Below are positions 35,112 through 45,174 of a stretch of DNA of 64,000 nucleotides, in pieces. This DNA is from Glaciecola sp964621345. Lineage in GTDB: Bacteria > Pseudomonadota > Gammaproteobacteria > Enterobacterales > Alteromonadaceae. The translations under genes and the position numbers were made by a program. A model generated the notes under the pieces. That model did no database searches and had not been told where the DNA came from. It worked only from the letters and a program-made list of their open reading frames with translations. The stretch's first letter is position 1. Every line of letters starts with the position of its first letter. The stretch covers positions 124,001 to 188,000 of the forward strand of contig CAZUON010000001.1 of assembly GCA_964621345.1 (NCBI GenBank), in the 5' to 3' direction.

Positions 35112-35317
35112 GTGGATATGTCCTTTGAGGTCTAACAGATATTTGCATAAGCACTTTGTATAGCGCTAAATTGGCGCGCACTATACCCGAAAGCCTGCGC
35201 AGATTAAACCGAAGAAGTGATAATAATGCTTAAAAAATAAGCGAAGATTTTACTTGTACATGTTTTTGTGAATATTTTTGTAAAGGCGGCTAAGCATGAC
35301 TTGCTAGTGAGTTGAAA

Positions 35318-36088
35318 TTACCACTTCTTCTTCGGTGCGAAGAGGGTGTCTATGTCTTCTTTTTCTTTCGCTTTGTCGGCGATAATATTTTGTATGTTTT
35401 TGTCTTTTAGGTTCCCTTCTAAATTGTCGAGCATGTTTTGTAACTCTAGCGTTTTTGAAGAGCTGTAGTCGTTAGGAGTTTTGCTTTTACCAAGCGCAAT
35501 TAATGCTTTTTCGAGGTACTGACGAGCAGAGCCTTGCATATTATTTGACACCGCATCTACTGCTCGTTTATGCAGTGTTTCAATATTCACGCGTAATTGC
35601 AGTTTTTCAAGAGCTTGGTCTTCCACTTGAAATACATCCCCCTCAATATTGCCTTGCTTAAATTCACTGCGCAAAATAATACGTAACTTTTTAATTGCTT
35701 GAATGTATTTAATGATGACTTTGTCTGATTTAGGCAGTTTAAAACTTGCTTGGTCGGGTACAGGTTCATCTACGTTTATTTCGCGAATAGACTTCTGCAG
35801 CTCTTCTACCTTTGCTTTTAAATCAGGGCTCGGGTTTTTCTCATAAATTTCAATTAATGCGGTGAGGGTACGCTTGCGTAAAATCGCAATAAGGCGTTTT
35901 GATAGGGGCATTTGTTGGGCTGCACCTACAGCTGTTTCAGTATCGTCGAGTATGGTGCGTTGTTTACCAATATCTTCTCGCTTTTTAGCAGCTTTTCGCT
36001 CATTGTGTTGCTGAACTGCGCTCGCTGCGATACCCGCTACAATTAGCGCGGCAATTAGAATAATGATAATGGTATACGTTTGGTTCAT
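35318..36088 (-). CDS. Membrane-anchored helical protein of unknown function
   Basis: A 256-residue protein with one N-terminal transmembrane helix (YTIIIILIAALIVAGIAASA), then a long, charged cytoplasmic region predicted from sequence to be helical or coiled coil, ending in a basic APKKKW tail. I do not recognise a domain. It starts 34 bases after the stop of a soluble histidine kinase on the same strand, so the two are probably co-transcribed; it may hold the kinase, or be its signalling partner, at the membrane. Related proteins appear to be restricted to Alteromonadales-like bacteria (a family impression, not searched). Confidence 0.75.
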   Translation of the reverse strand: MNQTYTIIIILIAALIVAGIAASAVQQHNERKAAKKREDIGKQRTILDDTETAVGAAQQMPLSKRLIAILRKRTLTALIEIYEKNPSPDLKAKVEELQKSIREINVDEPVPDQASFKLPKSDKVIIKYIQAIKKLRIILRSEFKQGNIEGDVFQVEDQALEKLQLRVNIETLHKRAVDAVSNNMQGSARQYLEKALIALGKSKTPNDYSSSKTLELQNMLDNLEGNLKDKNIQNIIADKAKEKEDIDTLFAPKKKW

Positions 36089-36122
36089 AATTCAATAGAC
36101 ATCATATCAATTAGCGCTAAAA

Positions 36123-36839
36123 CTAAGGCAGAGTCAGCGTAAAAATGCTGCCGCCACTTATAGAAGAATTTGAAAGGGTAACAGATCCTCGTTTGTCTTG
36201 ATTTTTGTGAGTGTGTGCAATTAAGCGAGCGAAAAACAGCCCAAGACCGGTTCGCCCTTGACTAATGCAGTGCTGGTCTAGCACCTTACTCGACATTTCT
36301 AGCATAGTTGCAGGGTAGCCAGGACCGTCATCCTCAACATTTATAATAAGATGCTTATTTTCTATGCGAACGCTAAATTGGATATTTTTGCAACCATATC
36401 TTACCGCGTTTATCAGAACATCATGCAGCATCAGGTAAATCAAATCACGATCTAAATACCAAGATAAGTCATCGTCAACATCTATCGATACATTAATCCC
36501 TTGTTGCTCAGTATACATAGCACTAGAGTCGATGATTTCCTCGCATAACTCTGCAATGAATACCTCGTCAATATTAACCGGTAGTGCGTCCATTTCTGCA
36601 CGATACAAAGATAACACCTGAACAAGAGTCGTATTCATACGATTGGCTTCATAGTGCACACTGTTTAGTCCAGAGTGGGCTTGTTGATTCTCTTGTGGAA
36701 TAACACCCGACATTTGCTCGATAGACTGCATGAGAAGACTTAATGAGTTTTTCATATCGTGGATAGCCACAGCAATCACGGATGAAAAATCCACCAACTC
36801 TTTCGATTCACTTTGTTGTTCTTGCGGGTGGTTTAACAC
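36123..36839 (-). CDS. Soluble sensor histidine kinase
   Basis: A 238-residue kinase with little besides the catalytic core. H-box AVAIHDMKNSLSLLMQ with His27 as phosphoacceptor, N-box HDVLINAVRYG, G1/D-box VEDDGPGYP, and G2 GRTGLGLFFARLIA. No transmembrane or classical sensor domain is present; signal input may come from a partner such as the downstream membrane-anchored protein. No response regulator is adjacent. The TPR response regulator encoded at 20458-22104 is a candidate partner, by inference only. Confidence 0.88.
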   Translation of the reverse strand: MLNHPQEQQSESKELVDFSSVIAVAIHDMKNSLSLLMQSIEQMSGVIPQENQQAHSGLNSVHYEANRMNTTLVQVLSLYRAEMDALPVNIDEVFIAELCEEIIDSSAMYTEQQGINVSIDVDDDLSWYLDRDLIYLMLHDVLINAVRYGCKNIQFSVRIENKHLIINVEDDGPGYPATMLEMSSKVLDQHCISQGRTGLGLFFARLIAHTHKNQDKRGSVTLSNSSISGGSIFTLTLP

Positions 36840-37094
36840 AATATCAACCTATTGTTCATCAACTAATACCAAAAGTTACTTGCATTCCAACATAAAATAC
36901 GTTTTTCTTATGCACTAAAGTTTGAACTACGCTATTATTTAAAGCACATCTGTATAAGGATATATCGGCTAATAGTGCATTTGCTTAAGAGAAATTTTAA
37001 GCGCTTCGCTTAGTTCACCGGCAATGTATACCTATACATATTAAATCCACTCTATACGTGCGTAAAATTGCACGCACAATGCGCAAGGTCATCA

Positions 37095-38069
37095 ATGAAA
37101 CTACAACAGCTGCGTTATATTGTAGAAGTACTTAACAATAACTTGAACGTTTCAGCTACTGCTGAAAACCTTTACACCTCTCAACCCGGAATCTCTAAAC
37201 AAGTTCGCATGTTGGAAGATGAGCTGGGTATTCAAATTTTTGGCAGGAGCGGAAAACACCTCACGCATGTAACCGAAGCGGGTAAAGAAGTCATTAATAT
37301 CTCGCGCGAGATATTGGCGAAAGTAGAGAGTATAAAGGCTGTGGCGCGCGAGCACACATTGCCCGATCAAGGTAAGTTGAATATTGCCACTACCCACACG
37401 CAAGCGCGCTATGCACTGCCAGACGTAATTCAAGGCTTTATGTCTAAATACCCGAGAGTGTCTTTGCATATGCATCAAGGCACACCCTCGCAAATTAGTG
37501 ATTTAGCCGCAAAAGGTGAGGCCGACTTTGCCATTGCCACCGAGTCTTTGCACCTATACAACGATTTGGTGATGTTGCCATGCTACCACTGGAACCGCTC
37601 TGTAATTGTAAACAAAGCACATCCCTTGGCGAAAAAATCGACTATAACCATAGAAGATATTGCCAAGTATTCATTGGTAACTTACGTATTTGGCTTTACC
37701 GGGCGCTCAGAGCTTGACCGTGCGTTTAGTGAAGCAGGTCTTGAACCTAAGATTGTGTTTACTGCAACCGATGCAGACGTTATCAAAACTTATGTACGCT
37801 TAGGCGTTGGAGTTGGCGTTATTGCATCAATGGCCATTGATGAAAAATTAGATTCTGATTTAGTGAAAATTGATGCAAGTCACTTGTTTGATTACAGCAC
37901 AACCAAAATAGGGTTCAGAAAGGGCTCATTTTTACGCAACTATATGTATGAATTTATTGAGCGCTTTGCTCCGCACTTAACCAAAGAGGTCGTAGAACGC
38001 GCAATGATGCAGAAAAATAATGAAGAAGTGGAGAAGATGTTTAAAGGGCTGACATTGCCGGTAAAATAA
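37095..38069 (+). CDS. cysB: HTH-type transcriptional regulator CysB
   Basis: LysR-family master regulator of sulfate assimilation and cysteine synthesis, normally activated by N-acetylserine. The 324-residue length equals that of E. coli CysB. Begins MKLQQLRYIVEVLNNNLNVS, with HTH ATAENLYTSQPGISKQVRML and the inducer-domain segments IATTHTQARYALP, LVTYVFGFTGRSELDRAF and GVGVGVIASMAID. The ATG at 37095 is chosen over the upstream frame start at 37068 because homology begins there. It is a single gene, divergent from the kinase operon with 255 bases between; no sulfur genes are nearby. Confidence 0.95.
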   Translation: MKLQQLRYIVEVLNNNLNVSATAENLYTSQPGISKQVRMLEDELGIQIFGRSGKHLTHVTEAGKEVINISREILAKVESIKAVAREHTLPDQGKLNIATTHTQARYALPDVIQGFMSKYPRVSLHMHQGTPSQISDLAAKGEADFAIATESLHLYNDLVMLPCYHWNRSVIVNKAHPLAKKSTITIEDIAKYSLVTYVFGFTGRSELDRAFSEAGLEPKIVFTATDADVIKTYVRLGVGVGVIASMAIDEKLDSDLVKIDASHLFDYSTTKIGFRKGSFLRNYMYEFIERFAPHLTKEVVERAMMQKNNEEVEKMFKGLTLPVK

Positions 38070-38097
38070 GGGCTTAAACACCTTAGTTTATGAGTAC

Positions 38098-38121
38098 GAG
38101 CTTCCTGAAAATCGGAAGCTC
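38098..38121. terminator. Hairpin between cysB and sdaA
   Basis: Perfect 8-bp stem GAGCTTCC / GGAAGCTC with 8-base loop between convergent genes; no T-run on either strand, so termination is uncertain. Confidence 0.4.
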
Positions 38122-38129
38122 AACATCAT

Positions 38130-39503
38130 CTAACATTCAATAATATTCACAGCCAAACCGCCACGAGCGGTTTCTTTGTATTTGGTTTTCATATCATTGC
38201 CGGTATCCCACATCGTTTTAATAACTTTATCGAGAGAGACTTTTTGTGTGCCGGTGCCGCGCAAGGCTAAACGTGAAGCATTAATAGCTTTTATAGCCCC
38301 CATCGCATTGCGTTCAATACAAGGCACTTGTACTAAGCCACCTACTGGGTCACAGGTAAGGCCAAGATTGTGTTCCATGCCAATTTCCGCAGCATTTTCT
38401 ACTGATTCTACCGAGCCACCTAATATTTCGGTCAGTGCACCGGCGGCCATAGAACAAGCTACGCCCACTTCGCCCTGACAACCCACTTCGGCACCTGAAA
38501 TCGAGGCATTCTTTTTATACAGGATGGCAATTGCACCTGCGGTAAGCAAAAAGCGGCAAGCAGTGTCGTCATCCATTGGGCGAATAAACTTATGGTAGTA
38601 GCTCATAACCGCCGGAATTATACCCGCAGCACCATTGGTTGGTGCAGTAACGACTCGTCCGCCGGCAGCGTTTTCTTCGTTTACCGCGAGGGCGAACATG
38701 TTAACCCAATCCATCACTTGCATCGGGTCGTCGTTACGTTCGTTTTGTAGTCGGTGGTATAGAGCAGGGGCGCGTCGATGCACTTTGAGGCCGCCAGGTA
38801 GTACGCCTTCGGTATTAATTCCACGGTCAATACACCCTTGCATCACTTTCCAAATGTTTACCAACTGACTGCGCGTGCTAGCATCATCGCGCAGTGTTGC
38901 TTCGTTTTTCAGCATCAATGAACTGATTCTGAAACTGTTTTCTTTACAGTGAACTAAAAGCTCTGATGCCTTTGAGAAAGGGAAGGGTGCATCTTGCTGT
39001 TGTTCTGATATTTTTTCTTGTTTTTGCGCTTCAAACTCTGATTCTTCAACAATAAACCCGCCACCAATCGAATAGTAGGTACGTTTGAAGATACATTCGC
39101 CATTAGCTTGTGCAAATAAGGTCATACCGTTGGCGTGTAAAGGCAGTGTTTTGCGTCGATGAAATACAATGGCACCTTGTGCAGGGAAGGCAATAGATTT
39201 TTTCAACATTAGGTTTAGGCTTTGGCTTCTTTCTACATCGCTAAGCATATTGTCGATGTTTTCGACGGGCACATCGTCGGGCGTATAACCGAGCAGACCT
39301 AAGATTACTGCTTTTCCAGTACCATGACCTTTACCAGTTTGGCCTAACGAGCCATATAACTCTGTGCGAATAGTGTCTACCGATTGTAGTAAAGACTGCT
39401 CAGCTAAATCGAGGCCGAATTGGCGTGCGGCACGCATGGGGCCTACGGTATGTGAGCTAGAGGGGCCAATGCCTACCTTGAACATGTCAAATACACTAAT
39501 CAT
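38130..39503 (-). CDS. sdaA: L-serine ammonia-lyase, iron-sulfur type
   Basis: Deaminates L-serine to pyruvate using a [4Fe-4S] cluster. The 457-residue single-chain protein has the beta domain first (MISVFDMFKVGIGPSSSHTV, the Ser-rich phosphate-like loop). The alpha domain carries the cluster cysteines in VGCQGEVGVACSMAAGA, GLTCDPVGGLVQVPCIERN, plus a conserved C-terminal tail Cys (NIIEC) expected to act as the fourth ligand or tail plug in this class. It lies downstream of nudL and pabB, the same order as in E. coli (pabB-nudL-sdaA), although here a 142-base gap separates it. Confidence 0.96.
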   Translation of the reverse strand: MISVFDMFKVGIGPSSSHTVGPMRAARQFGLDLAEQSLLQSVDTIRTELYGSLGQTGKGHGTGKAVILGLLGYTPDDVPVENIDNMLSDVERSQSLNLMLKKSIAFPAQGAIVFHRRKTLPLHANGMTLFAQANGECIFKRTYYSIGGGFIVEESEFEAQKQEKISEQQQDAPFPFSKASELLVHCKENSFRISSLMLKNEATLRDDASTRSQLVNIWKVMQGCIDRGINTEGVLPGGLKVHRRAPALYHRLQNERNDDPMQVMDWVNMFALAVNEENAAGGRVVTAPTNGAAGIIPAVMSYYHKFIRPMDDDTACRFLLTAGAIAILYKKNASISGAEVGCQGEVGVACSMAAGALTEILGGSVESVENAAEIGMEHNLGLTCDPVGGLVQVPCIERNAMGAIKAINASRLALRGTGTQKVSLDKVIKTMWDTGNDMKTKYKETARGGLAVNIIEC

Positions 39504-39645
39504 AAAACACTCCTAAACTTTCGTACGCTAAGTGTTACACATATAAAAAGCATCACAACTTAGATTAACTAATGTGTGATATTAGTAATGTTAATAATTT
39601 GTTGCAAGAAAGGCTCTAAAAAAGCTAAGGGAAAAATGATTTAGC

Positions 39646-40236
39646 TCACTGATGAAAAAGAATATGATCTCTCAAATGCGCCATCATGCCTGCAGTAGCT
39701 CCCCATATAACGTGCTTTTCGTACGTTATATAGTAAAGCGGAAAATGTAATTCCCCTCGGTGAACATGATGCACAAAATAATTATCTTTATCCATTAAAA
39801 AAGATAATGGGACTTGAAAGACTTCGCCTACTTCGTTGGCGTCAATTTTAAGGTCATCTGGAACCGCAACCCCCATCTTATGTTTGGCAACAATAGGTGT
39901 TACCGAAAAGCCACTAATCGTTTTGTATGGGGGAAGTTGGCCAATCACTTTTAAATGTGTAGGGTTAAGCCCAATTTCTTCTTCGGCCTCTCTAAATGCA
40001 GTATGAATCAGCCCCATATCGTCGTCTTCTGCTTTGCCACCGGGAAAGCTAATTTGCCCACCATGATGCTTTAAGTGACTAGCGCGTTGGGTAAATATAA
40101 CCTGTAAGCCTTGCTCCGTTGAGTTTAGACAAATCAATACCGCGGCAGGGCGCTTTGAATTTGGGAAGGGTTCACCCGCATCGCGACTGACTAGCCACGG
40201 CTGGTTAAACGCATTTAAAAAATCTGACTCTTTCAT
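39646..40236 (-). CDS. nudL: Nudix CoA pyrophosphatase NudL
   Basis: A 196-residue Nudix hydrolase predicted to cleave CoA or acyl-CoA to 3',5'-ADP and phosphopantetheine. The Nudix box GGKAEDDDMGLIHTAFREAE followed by EEIGL is complete, and is preceded by the HHGGQISFPGGK segment specific to the CoA-active (UPF0035, YeaB) subgroup. It begins five bases after the pabB stop on the same strand, so it is in an operon with pabB, as in E. coli. Confidence 0.93.
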   Translation of the reverse strand: MKESDFLNAFNQPWLVSRDAGEPFPNSKRPAAVLICLNSTEQGLQVIFTQRASHLKHHGGQISFPGGKAEDDDMGLIHTAFREAEEEIGLNPTHLKVIGQLPPYKTISGFSVTPIVAKHKMGVAVPDDLKIDANEVGEVFQVPLSFLMDKDNYFVHHVHRGELHFPLYYITYEKHVIWGATAGMMAHLRDHILFHQ

Positions 40237-40240
40237 ACAT

Positions 40241-41671
40241 CTACTCTAGCGGCTTAGCTAAGGTATTGGCAAGGGTTGGTAGAATTTTTGTAACTTTATG
40301 GAAGGATTCTTGATACTCATCTTGTGCTTGTGAGTCAAGCACAATACCGCCACCTGCCCAGCAATGCATGATGTTATTTTCAGCCAATATCGTGCGTATA
40401 CAAATATTGGTATCCATGTCTTGGCGAATACCAACGTAACCAATGCTGCCGCAATAGATGCTGCGTTTGTCAGGCTCAAGCTCTTGAATAATTTGCATCG
40501 CTCTGACCTTAGGCGCACCGGTGATTGAGCCGCCTGGAAATGCGCCGCAGAGCAAATCAAAAGGGCTGGCATCGTCTTTAAGTTCAGCCACTACGGTACT
40601 TACCATATGATGTACGGCAGGATAACTCTCAAGAGCAAATAAATGCGGCACCTTTACTGAATGCGCTTTACAGTGTTTACTTAAATCGTTACGCAGCAAA
40701 TCAACAATCATTAGGTTCTCAGCACGGTCTTTTTCTGAAGACAGTAGTTCATCGGCGAGGGCTTTATCGGCAACAGGGTCTTGGGCGCGTTTGCGTGTGC
40801 CTTTTATAGGCTTGGTAGAGACCTTGCGGTCTTTAACGCTAATAAAACGCTCAGGAGATACACTTAACACGCATGAGTTATCGAACCGAATAAAGCTAGA
40901 GAAGGGCGCTTTGTTAACTGCAGTAAGGGCTTTGTAGGCAAGCCACTCAGAGCCTCTATAACAGGCGCTAAAACGCTGCGCGAAATTTATTTGATAACAA
41001 TCGCCAGATTGTAAGTAATCGTCTATTCGTGCCATGCTAGTGCAATATTCAGCTTCACTCATATTGGCTTGCCAGTCTTGCGTGAGGCGAAAAGACTGTT
41101 TGTCAGCAGCGGCCTTATTCGGCTCTGTTATTAATAAACGGGTTAACCACTGTGGGTCAGCGCCATCGATACTGACGTGAAATACATCGTTCGTGTAATT
41201 ATCAAAAATTAACGATTGTTCATAAAAACCTACCGCGATGTCGTCTAATTGGTATTGCCCTGGCTGCTCATTTCTGATTGCATCGGTGTGTACGTTGACG
41301 TCGTAGCCAAATAAGCCCATTGCGCCAAACAAAAAGGGCAAGGGGGAGCCTTTAACTGTGCTTAGGTCCAGGTTACCAACAAAAGCAGCATGAAGTGCAC
41401 TCAAGTCTTCAAAGGGTGAATGCTTGAGTACAATATTGTTTAAATGTTCTAAGGTGGAACTAACAACCGTTAACTGCGCTGCATGGTCTTTAAACTGATA
41501 GGTTGCGCTGGGTTGGTAAACGATAATATCGTAGCGCCCGTCGCTCAAGCGATTGTTACATGTATCGAGAAGCATCGCCCATGCTAAGTGCTCTACTTTG
41601 GCAAATACAGTGTGAGCTGATTGATTTTTTAGTGTTGCTATCGAGTCAATTTTTATCGACATGAGTGACAT
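40241..41671 (-). CDS. pabB: Aminodeoxychorismate synthase component I
   Basis: A 476-residue chorismate-utilising enzyme that makes 4-amino-4-deoxychorismate for folate. C-terminal chorismate-binding domain with the PIKGTRKRAQDPVADKAL segment (PIKGT is the PabB-type active-site lysine motif), MIVDLLRNDLSKHCKAHSV, LCGAFPGGSITGAPKVRAM and CGSIGYVG. The N-terminal domain is typical of PabB. Partner PabA is not in the window. It could start at Met4 instead. In operon with nudL. Confidence 0.94.
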   Translation of the reverse strand: MSLMSIKIDSIATLKNQSAHTVFAKVEHLAWAMLLDTCNNRLSDGRYDIIVYQPSATYQFKDHAAQLTVVSSTLEHLNNIVLKHSPFEDLSALHAAFVGNLDLSTVKGSPLPFLFGAMGLFGYDVNVHTDAIRNEQPGQYQLDDIAVGFYEQSLIFDNYTNDVFHVSIDGADPQWLTRLLITEPNKAAADKQSFRLTQDWQANMSEAEYCTSMARIDDYLQSGDCYQINFAQRFSACYRGSEWLAYKALTAVNKAPFSSFIRFDNSCVLSVSPERFISVKDRKVSTKPIKGTRKRAQDPVADKALADELLSSEKDRAENLMIVDLLRNDLSKHCKAHSVKVPHLFALESYPAVHHMVSTVVAELKDDASPFDLLCGAFPGGSITGAPKVRAMQIIQELEPDKRSIYCGSIGYVGIRQDMDTNICIRTILAENNIMHCWAGGGIVLDSQAQDEYQESFHKVTKILPTLANTLAKPLE

Positions 41672-41796
41672 AAAACTAGAGCCATATTATGAAGTCACCC
41701 ACCAAAGTCTAGGTGGGAATGATTGGTGAATTTATGATTTAGCGTTAGTATACTTGCCAACTACTCTTGGAAACACCTTTTTATACGAGGAACTTT

Positions 41797-43335
41797 ATGA
41801 CCACCATTCGTCAACAAGACTTCATTGATAGTGTCGAAGACGCACTGCAATTCATCTCTTACTATCATCCTCTTGACTATATTCAAGCAGTTGAGGCGGC
41901 GTATCACAAAGAAGAGAGTCAAGCGGCGAAAGATGCTATGGCGCAAATTTTAATCAATTCTAGAATGTCGGCTGAAGGCAAACGTCCCATATGCCAGGAC
42001 ACCGGAATTGTGACCTGTTTTGTTAAAATTGGCATGGAAGTGACTTGGGATAAATCTGACCTTACAGTGCAGCAAATGGTCGATGAAGGTACCCGTCGTG
42101 CTTATCAAAATCCTGACAACCCACTTAGAGCTTCAATTGTGTCAGACCCTGCTGGTTTGCGTAAAAATACCAAAGATAATACACCGTCGGTAGTTCATAT
42201 CGATATGGTAGCGGGTAATCAGGTAGAAGTGATGATTGCGGCAAAAGGCGGTGGTTCAGAGAATAAATCAAAAATGGTGATGCTCAATCCCAACGATGAT
42301 ATTGCCGAGTGGGTAGTTAAAACCCTACCTACCATGGGAGCCGGTTGGTGTCCGCCGGGTATGCTAGGAATAGGTATTGGCGGGACAGCTGAAAAGGCTG
42401 CTGTGCTGGCAAAAGAAAGTTTGATGGATCCGGTGGATATGCCTGAACTTCTTGAGCGTGGTCCGCAAACCACGGAAGAGAAGTTACGCGTTGATATTTA
42501 TAAAAAAGTGAACGCGTTAGGTATAGGTGCACAGGGTTTAGGCGGTTTGACTACCGTTGTCGATGTAAAAATCATGTCTTTGCCGACCCATGCTGCCTCA
42601 TTACCGATTGCGATGATCCCCAACTGCGCGGCGACCCGTCATGCGCATTTCCATTTAGATGGCAGCGGCCCTGCTTTGCAAACGCAGCCTAAGTTGGAAG
42701 ACTGGCCAGAAATTACATGGGAAGTGGGTGAAAACACCAGAAGAGTCAACCTCGACACCGTTACAAAAGAAGAGGTAACACAGTGGCAAGTGGGTGAAAC
42801 CTTGTTATTAAGCGGTAAAATGCTCACCGGCCGAGACGCGGCCCACAAACGCTTACAAACCATGTTTGATAAAGGTGAAGGCTTGCCAGACGGAGTGGAT
42901 TTAGAGGGTAAATTCATTTACTACGTAGGCCCAGTAGATGCCGTTGGCGACGAAGCCGTTGGTCCGGCAGGTCCAACAACGGCGACACGTATGGATAAGT
43001 TCACCGATATGATGCTAGAAAAAACGGGTATTTTAGGCATGATTGGTAAAGCAGAGCGTGGCCCTGATACAGTGAAAAGTATTGCCGCTCATCAATCGTG
43101 TTATTTAATGGCCGTTGGCGGTGCTGCATATTTGGTATCAAAGGCGATTAAAAATGCACGGGTTGTGGCCTTTGAAGATCTAGGCATGGAAGCAATATAC
43201 GAGTTTGAAGTTGAAGATATGCCGGTAACGGTAGCCGTAGATAGCAGTGGCGCAAACGCCCACGAAACTGGCCCTGCTATTTGGAAGGCAAATATTGCAG
43301 ACCTAGATAAAAAATTGTCGAAAGGCAACGCATAA
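41797..43335 (+). CDS. Class I fumarate hydratase (iron-sulfur)
   Basis: A 512-residue [4Fe-4S] fumarase/dehydratase converting fumarate to malate in the TCA cycle. Cluster cysteines appear in GKRPICQDTGIV, MIPNCAATRHAHFHLDGSGP and HQSCYLMAVGGAAYL; other motifs are AKGGGSENKSKM and the C-terminal beta domain (GKMLTGRDAAHKR, GPTTATRMDKFT). The ATG at 41797 has GAGG at correct spacing; the frame extends upstream to 41767, but that is not needed. Related to FumA/FumB but shorter than E. coli FumA (548), so the exact symbol is left open. Followed by a strong terminator. Confidence 0.94.
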   Translation: MTTIRQQDFIDSVEDALQFISYYHPLDYIQAVEAAYHKEESQAAKDAMAQILINSRMSAEGKRPICQDTGIVTCFVKIGMEVTWDKSDLTVQQMVDEGTRRAYQNPDNPLRASIVSDPAGLRKNTKDNTPSVVHIDMVAGNQVEVMIAAKGGGSENKSKMVMLNPNDDIAEWVVKTLPTMGAGWCPPGMLGIGIGGTAEKAAVLAKESLMDPVDMPELLERGPQTTEEKLRVDIYKKVNALGIGAQGLGGLTTVVDVKIMSLPTHAASLPIAMIPNCAATRHAHFHLDGSGPALQTQPKLEDWPEITWEVGENTRRVNLDTVTKEEVTQWQVGETLLLSGKMLTGRDAAHKRLQTMFDKGEGLPDGVDLEGKFIYYVGPVDAVGDEAVGPAGPTTATRMDKFTDMMLEKTGILGMIGKAERGPDTVKSIAAHQSCYLMAVGGAAYLVSKAIKNARVVAFEDLGMEAIYEFEVEDMPVTVAVDSSGANAHETGPAIWKANIADLDKKLSKGNA

Positions 43336-43394
43336 CAGGTTCTGTGCAAATGGGTATTGTTTTAAACCGTAAGCAATCCAATCGTTAGACCAAA

Positions 43395-43437
43395 AATAAG
43401 CGCTAGTGAGTCACTGGCGCTTATTCGTTTTTACCTT
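43395..43437 (+). terminator. Terminator after fumarase
   Basis: Long hairpin: AATAAGCGC / GCGCTTATT outer arms plus inner AGTG / CACT pairing (43395-43425), followed by two T-runs. Confidence 0.75.
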
Positions 43438-43467
43438 TTTTAATATATAACTATTTTAGGAGTGTTG

Positions 43468-44994
43468 ATGTCTTTGTGGAATCTCATTGTTTCGTCGCCT
43501 TTGTATTTGATGCTGTCGACGGCGTTTGTCTGCCTACTTGTTGCCTTGGTCGTGTTTATGTTGATAAACAAACGCCATCAAGTTCAGCGTTTTGAGCAAG
43601 AAAACCAGCACCAGCAAGCAGTTTTATCATTGCAGCATCAGGGCGAAATGCAGCATCAAAATTACACGCAATTAGAAGCAAAGCTGGTGCAACAAGAGAG
43701 TAATCAACAAGAGCAACAAGAGAAGTTTCAGCAACAACTGAGTGTTTATCAAGATAAACTCTACAAAAGCGAACGTCAGTTGGGAGAGTTTCAACAACAA
43801 TCTAAACAACTTGAAGACGCAAAAACGCAACAACAAACCCTAAAAGAAGAATTGCAGAGCGCACAAGCTGAACTGTCGGCTTTAAATGCACGTTTTGAAG
43901 GCTTGCAATCGAGTGTTGCACAAGAGCGTAAGAGCTTTGATGAAAAGCTGAGCCTGCTCGAAAATGCAGAAGTGAAACTCAATACTCAATTTGAGAATTT
44001 AGCTAATAAAATCTTTGAACAAAAATCTGAAAAATTCACTAAAACGAGTGAATCGGGTATCAATCAGATTTTATCGCCTTTAAAGACACAAATAGACGAC
44101 TTTAAACGACAAATTACCGAGCAGTATACCCGTGAGGGACAAGAGCGCGCCTCTCTTAAAACAGAAATTTTAGGCTTAAAAGAGCTAAACCAACAAATTA
44201 CCGAAGAAGCCGCAGCTTTAACTAATGCCTTAAAAGGCGACAACAAACAACAAGGAAATTGGGGCGAATTGGTTTTAGAGCGTATTTTGTCTGAATCGGG
44301 CTTGCGTAGCGGCCACGAATACGAAGTACAAAAGAGCGTGACCAACGAAGAAGGTAAACGTTATCAGCCCGATGTGGTAGTGCACTTACCAAACAATAAA
44401 GACATTGTTATTGATTCTAAAGTGTCGCTGATTGCTCATGAAAAGGTGGTGAACGCCCAAACTAAAGAAGAGCGCGAAAAAGCCTTACGCGATCATATTA
44501 CGTCGTTAAAAGGGCATATAAAGGGGTTATCGTTAAAAGACTATCAGAAGTTATCGGGCGTAACCTCACTCGACTATGTATTAATGTTCATTCCCATTGA
44601 ATCAGCTTTTATAAACGCCGTAGAGCAAGAGCCAGAATTAATAAAACTCGCCCTCGATAATCAAATTATGCTGGTGAGCCCTACGAATTTATTGGTCGCA
44701 CTGCGCACCATTAATAACATTTGGCAATACGAGTATCAAAACCAGAACGCCAAAGTCATTGCTGATAAAGCCTCTAAAATGTACGACAAGTTTGCTAATT
44801 TTGTGAGCGACATGGAGAAAATCGGCAAAAACATGGATACCCTGCGCACCAGCTACGACGGCGCAATGAACAAACTCTCCAGCGGTCGTGGAAATTTAAT
44901 CAAACAAGCGGAAGATTTTAAAGCATTAGGTGTATCGACTACCAAGCAGCTCGACAGCAAATACAGTCAGACTGATACTGACGAGGATGCTTAA
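43468..44994 (+). CDS. rmuC: DNA recombination protein RmuC
   Basis: A 508-residue RmuC family protein, implicated in limiting inversion and recombination at short inverted repeats. An N-terminal transmembrane helix (LMLSTAFVCLLVALVVFMLI), a long Gln/Glu-rich coiled coil (about 35-200), then the nuclease-like RmuC domain with GNWGELVLERILSESGL, QPDVVVHLPNNKDIVIDSKV (DSK of a restriction-endonuclease-like fold) and VLMFIPIESAF. TTAGGAG precedes the ATG at 43468; GTG at 43462 is an in-frame alternative. Single gene. Confidence 0.94.
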   Translation: MSLWNLIVSSPLYLMLSTAFVCLLVALVVFMLINKRHQVQRFEQENQHQQAVLSLQHQGEMQHQNYTQLEAKLVQQESNQQEQQEKFQQQLSVYQDKLYKSERQLGEFQQQSKQLEDAKTQQQTLKEELQSAQAELSALNARFEGLQSSVAQERKSFDEKLSLLENAEVKLNTQFENLANKIFEQKSEKFTKTSESGINQILSPLKTQIDDFKRQITEQYTREGQERASLKTEILGLKELNQQITEEAAALTNALKGDNKQQGNWGELVLERILSESGLRSGHEYEVQKSVTNEEGKRYQPDVVVHLPNNKDIVIDSKVSLIAHEKVVNAQTKEEREKALRDHITSLKGHIKGLSLKDYQKLSGVTSLDYVLMFIPIESAFINAVEQEPELIKLALDNQIMLVSPTNLLVALRTINNIWQYEYQNQNAKVIADKASKMYDKFANFVSDMEKIGKNMDTLRTSYDGAMNKLSSGRGNLIKQAEDFKALGVSTTKQLDSKYSQTDTDEDA

Positions 44995-45174
44995 AAATCA
45001 ATAGAGCAGAGATTATTGCCTGCGTTCTTTAAGCTCAAAAGTTCATAGCGACGCTGATGTGAAATAGATGAAATATCAATGGCATAATCGCACAAATGTC
45101 ATCGTGGCGCAGGCCACGACCTCCATAAATCAACGCCGAAACTTATCAAGGCTCATCTTAAACAAGCAGAATAT

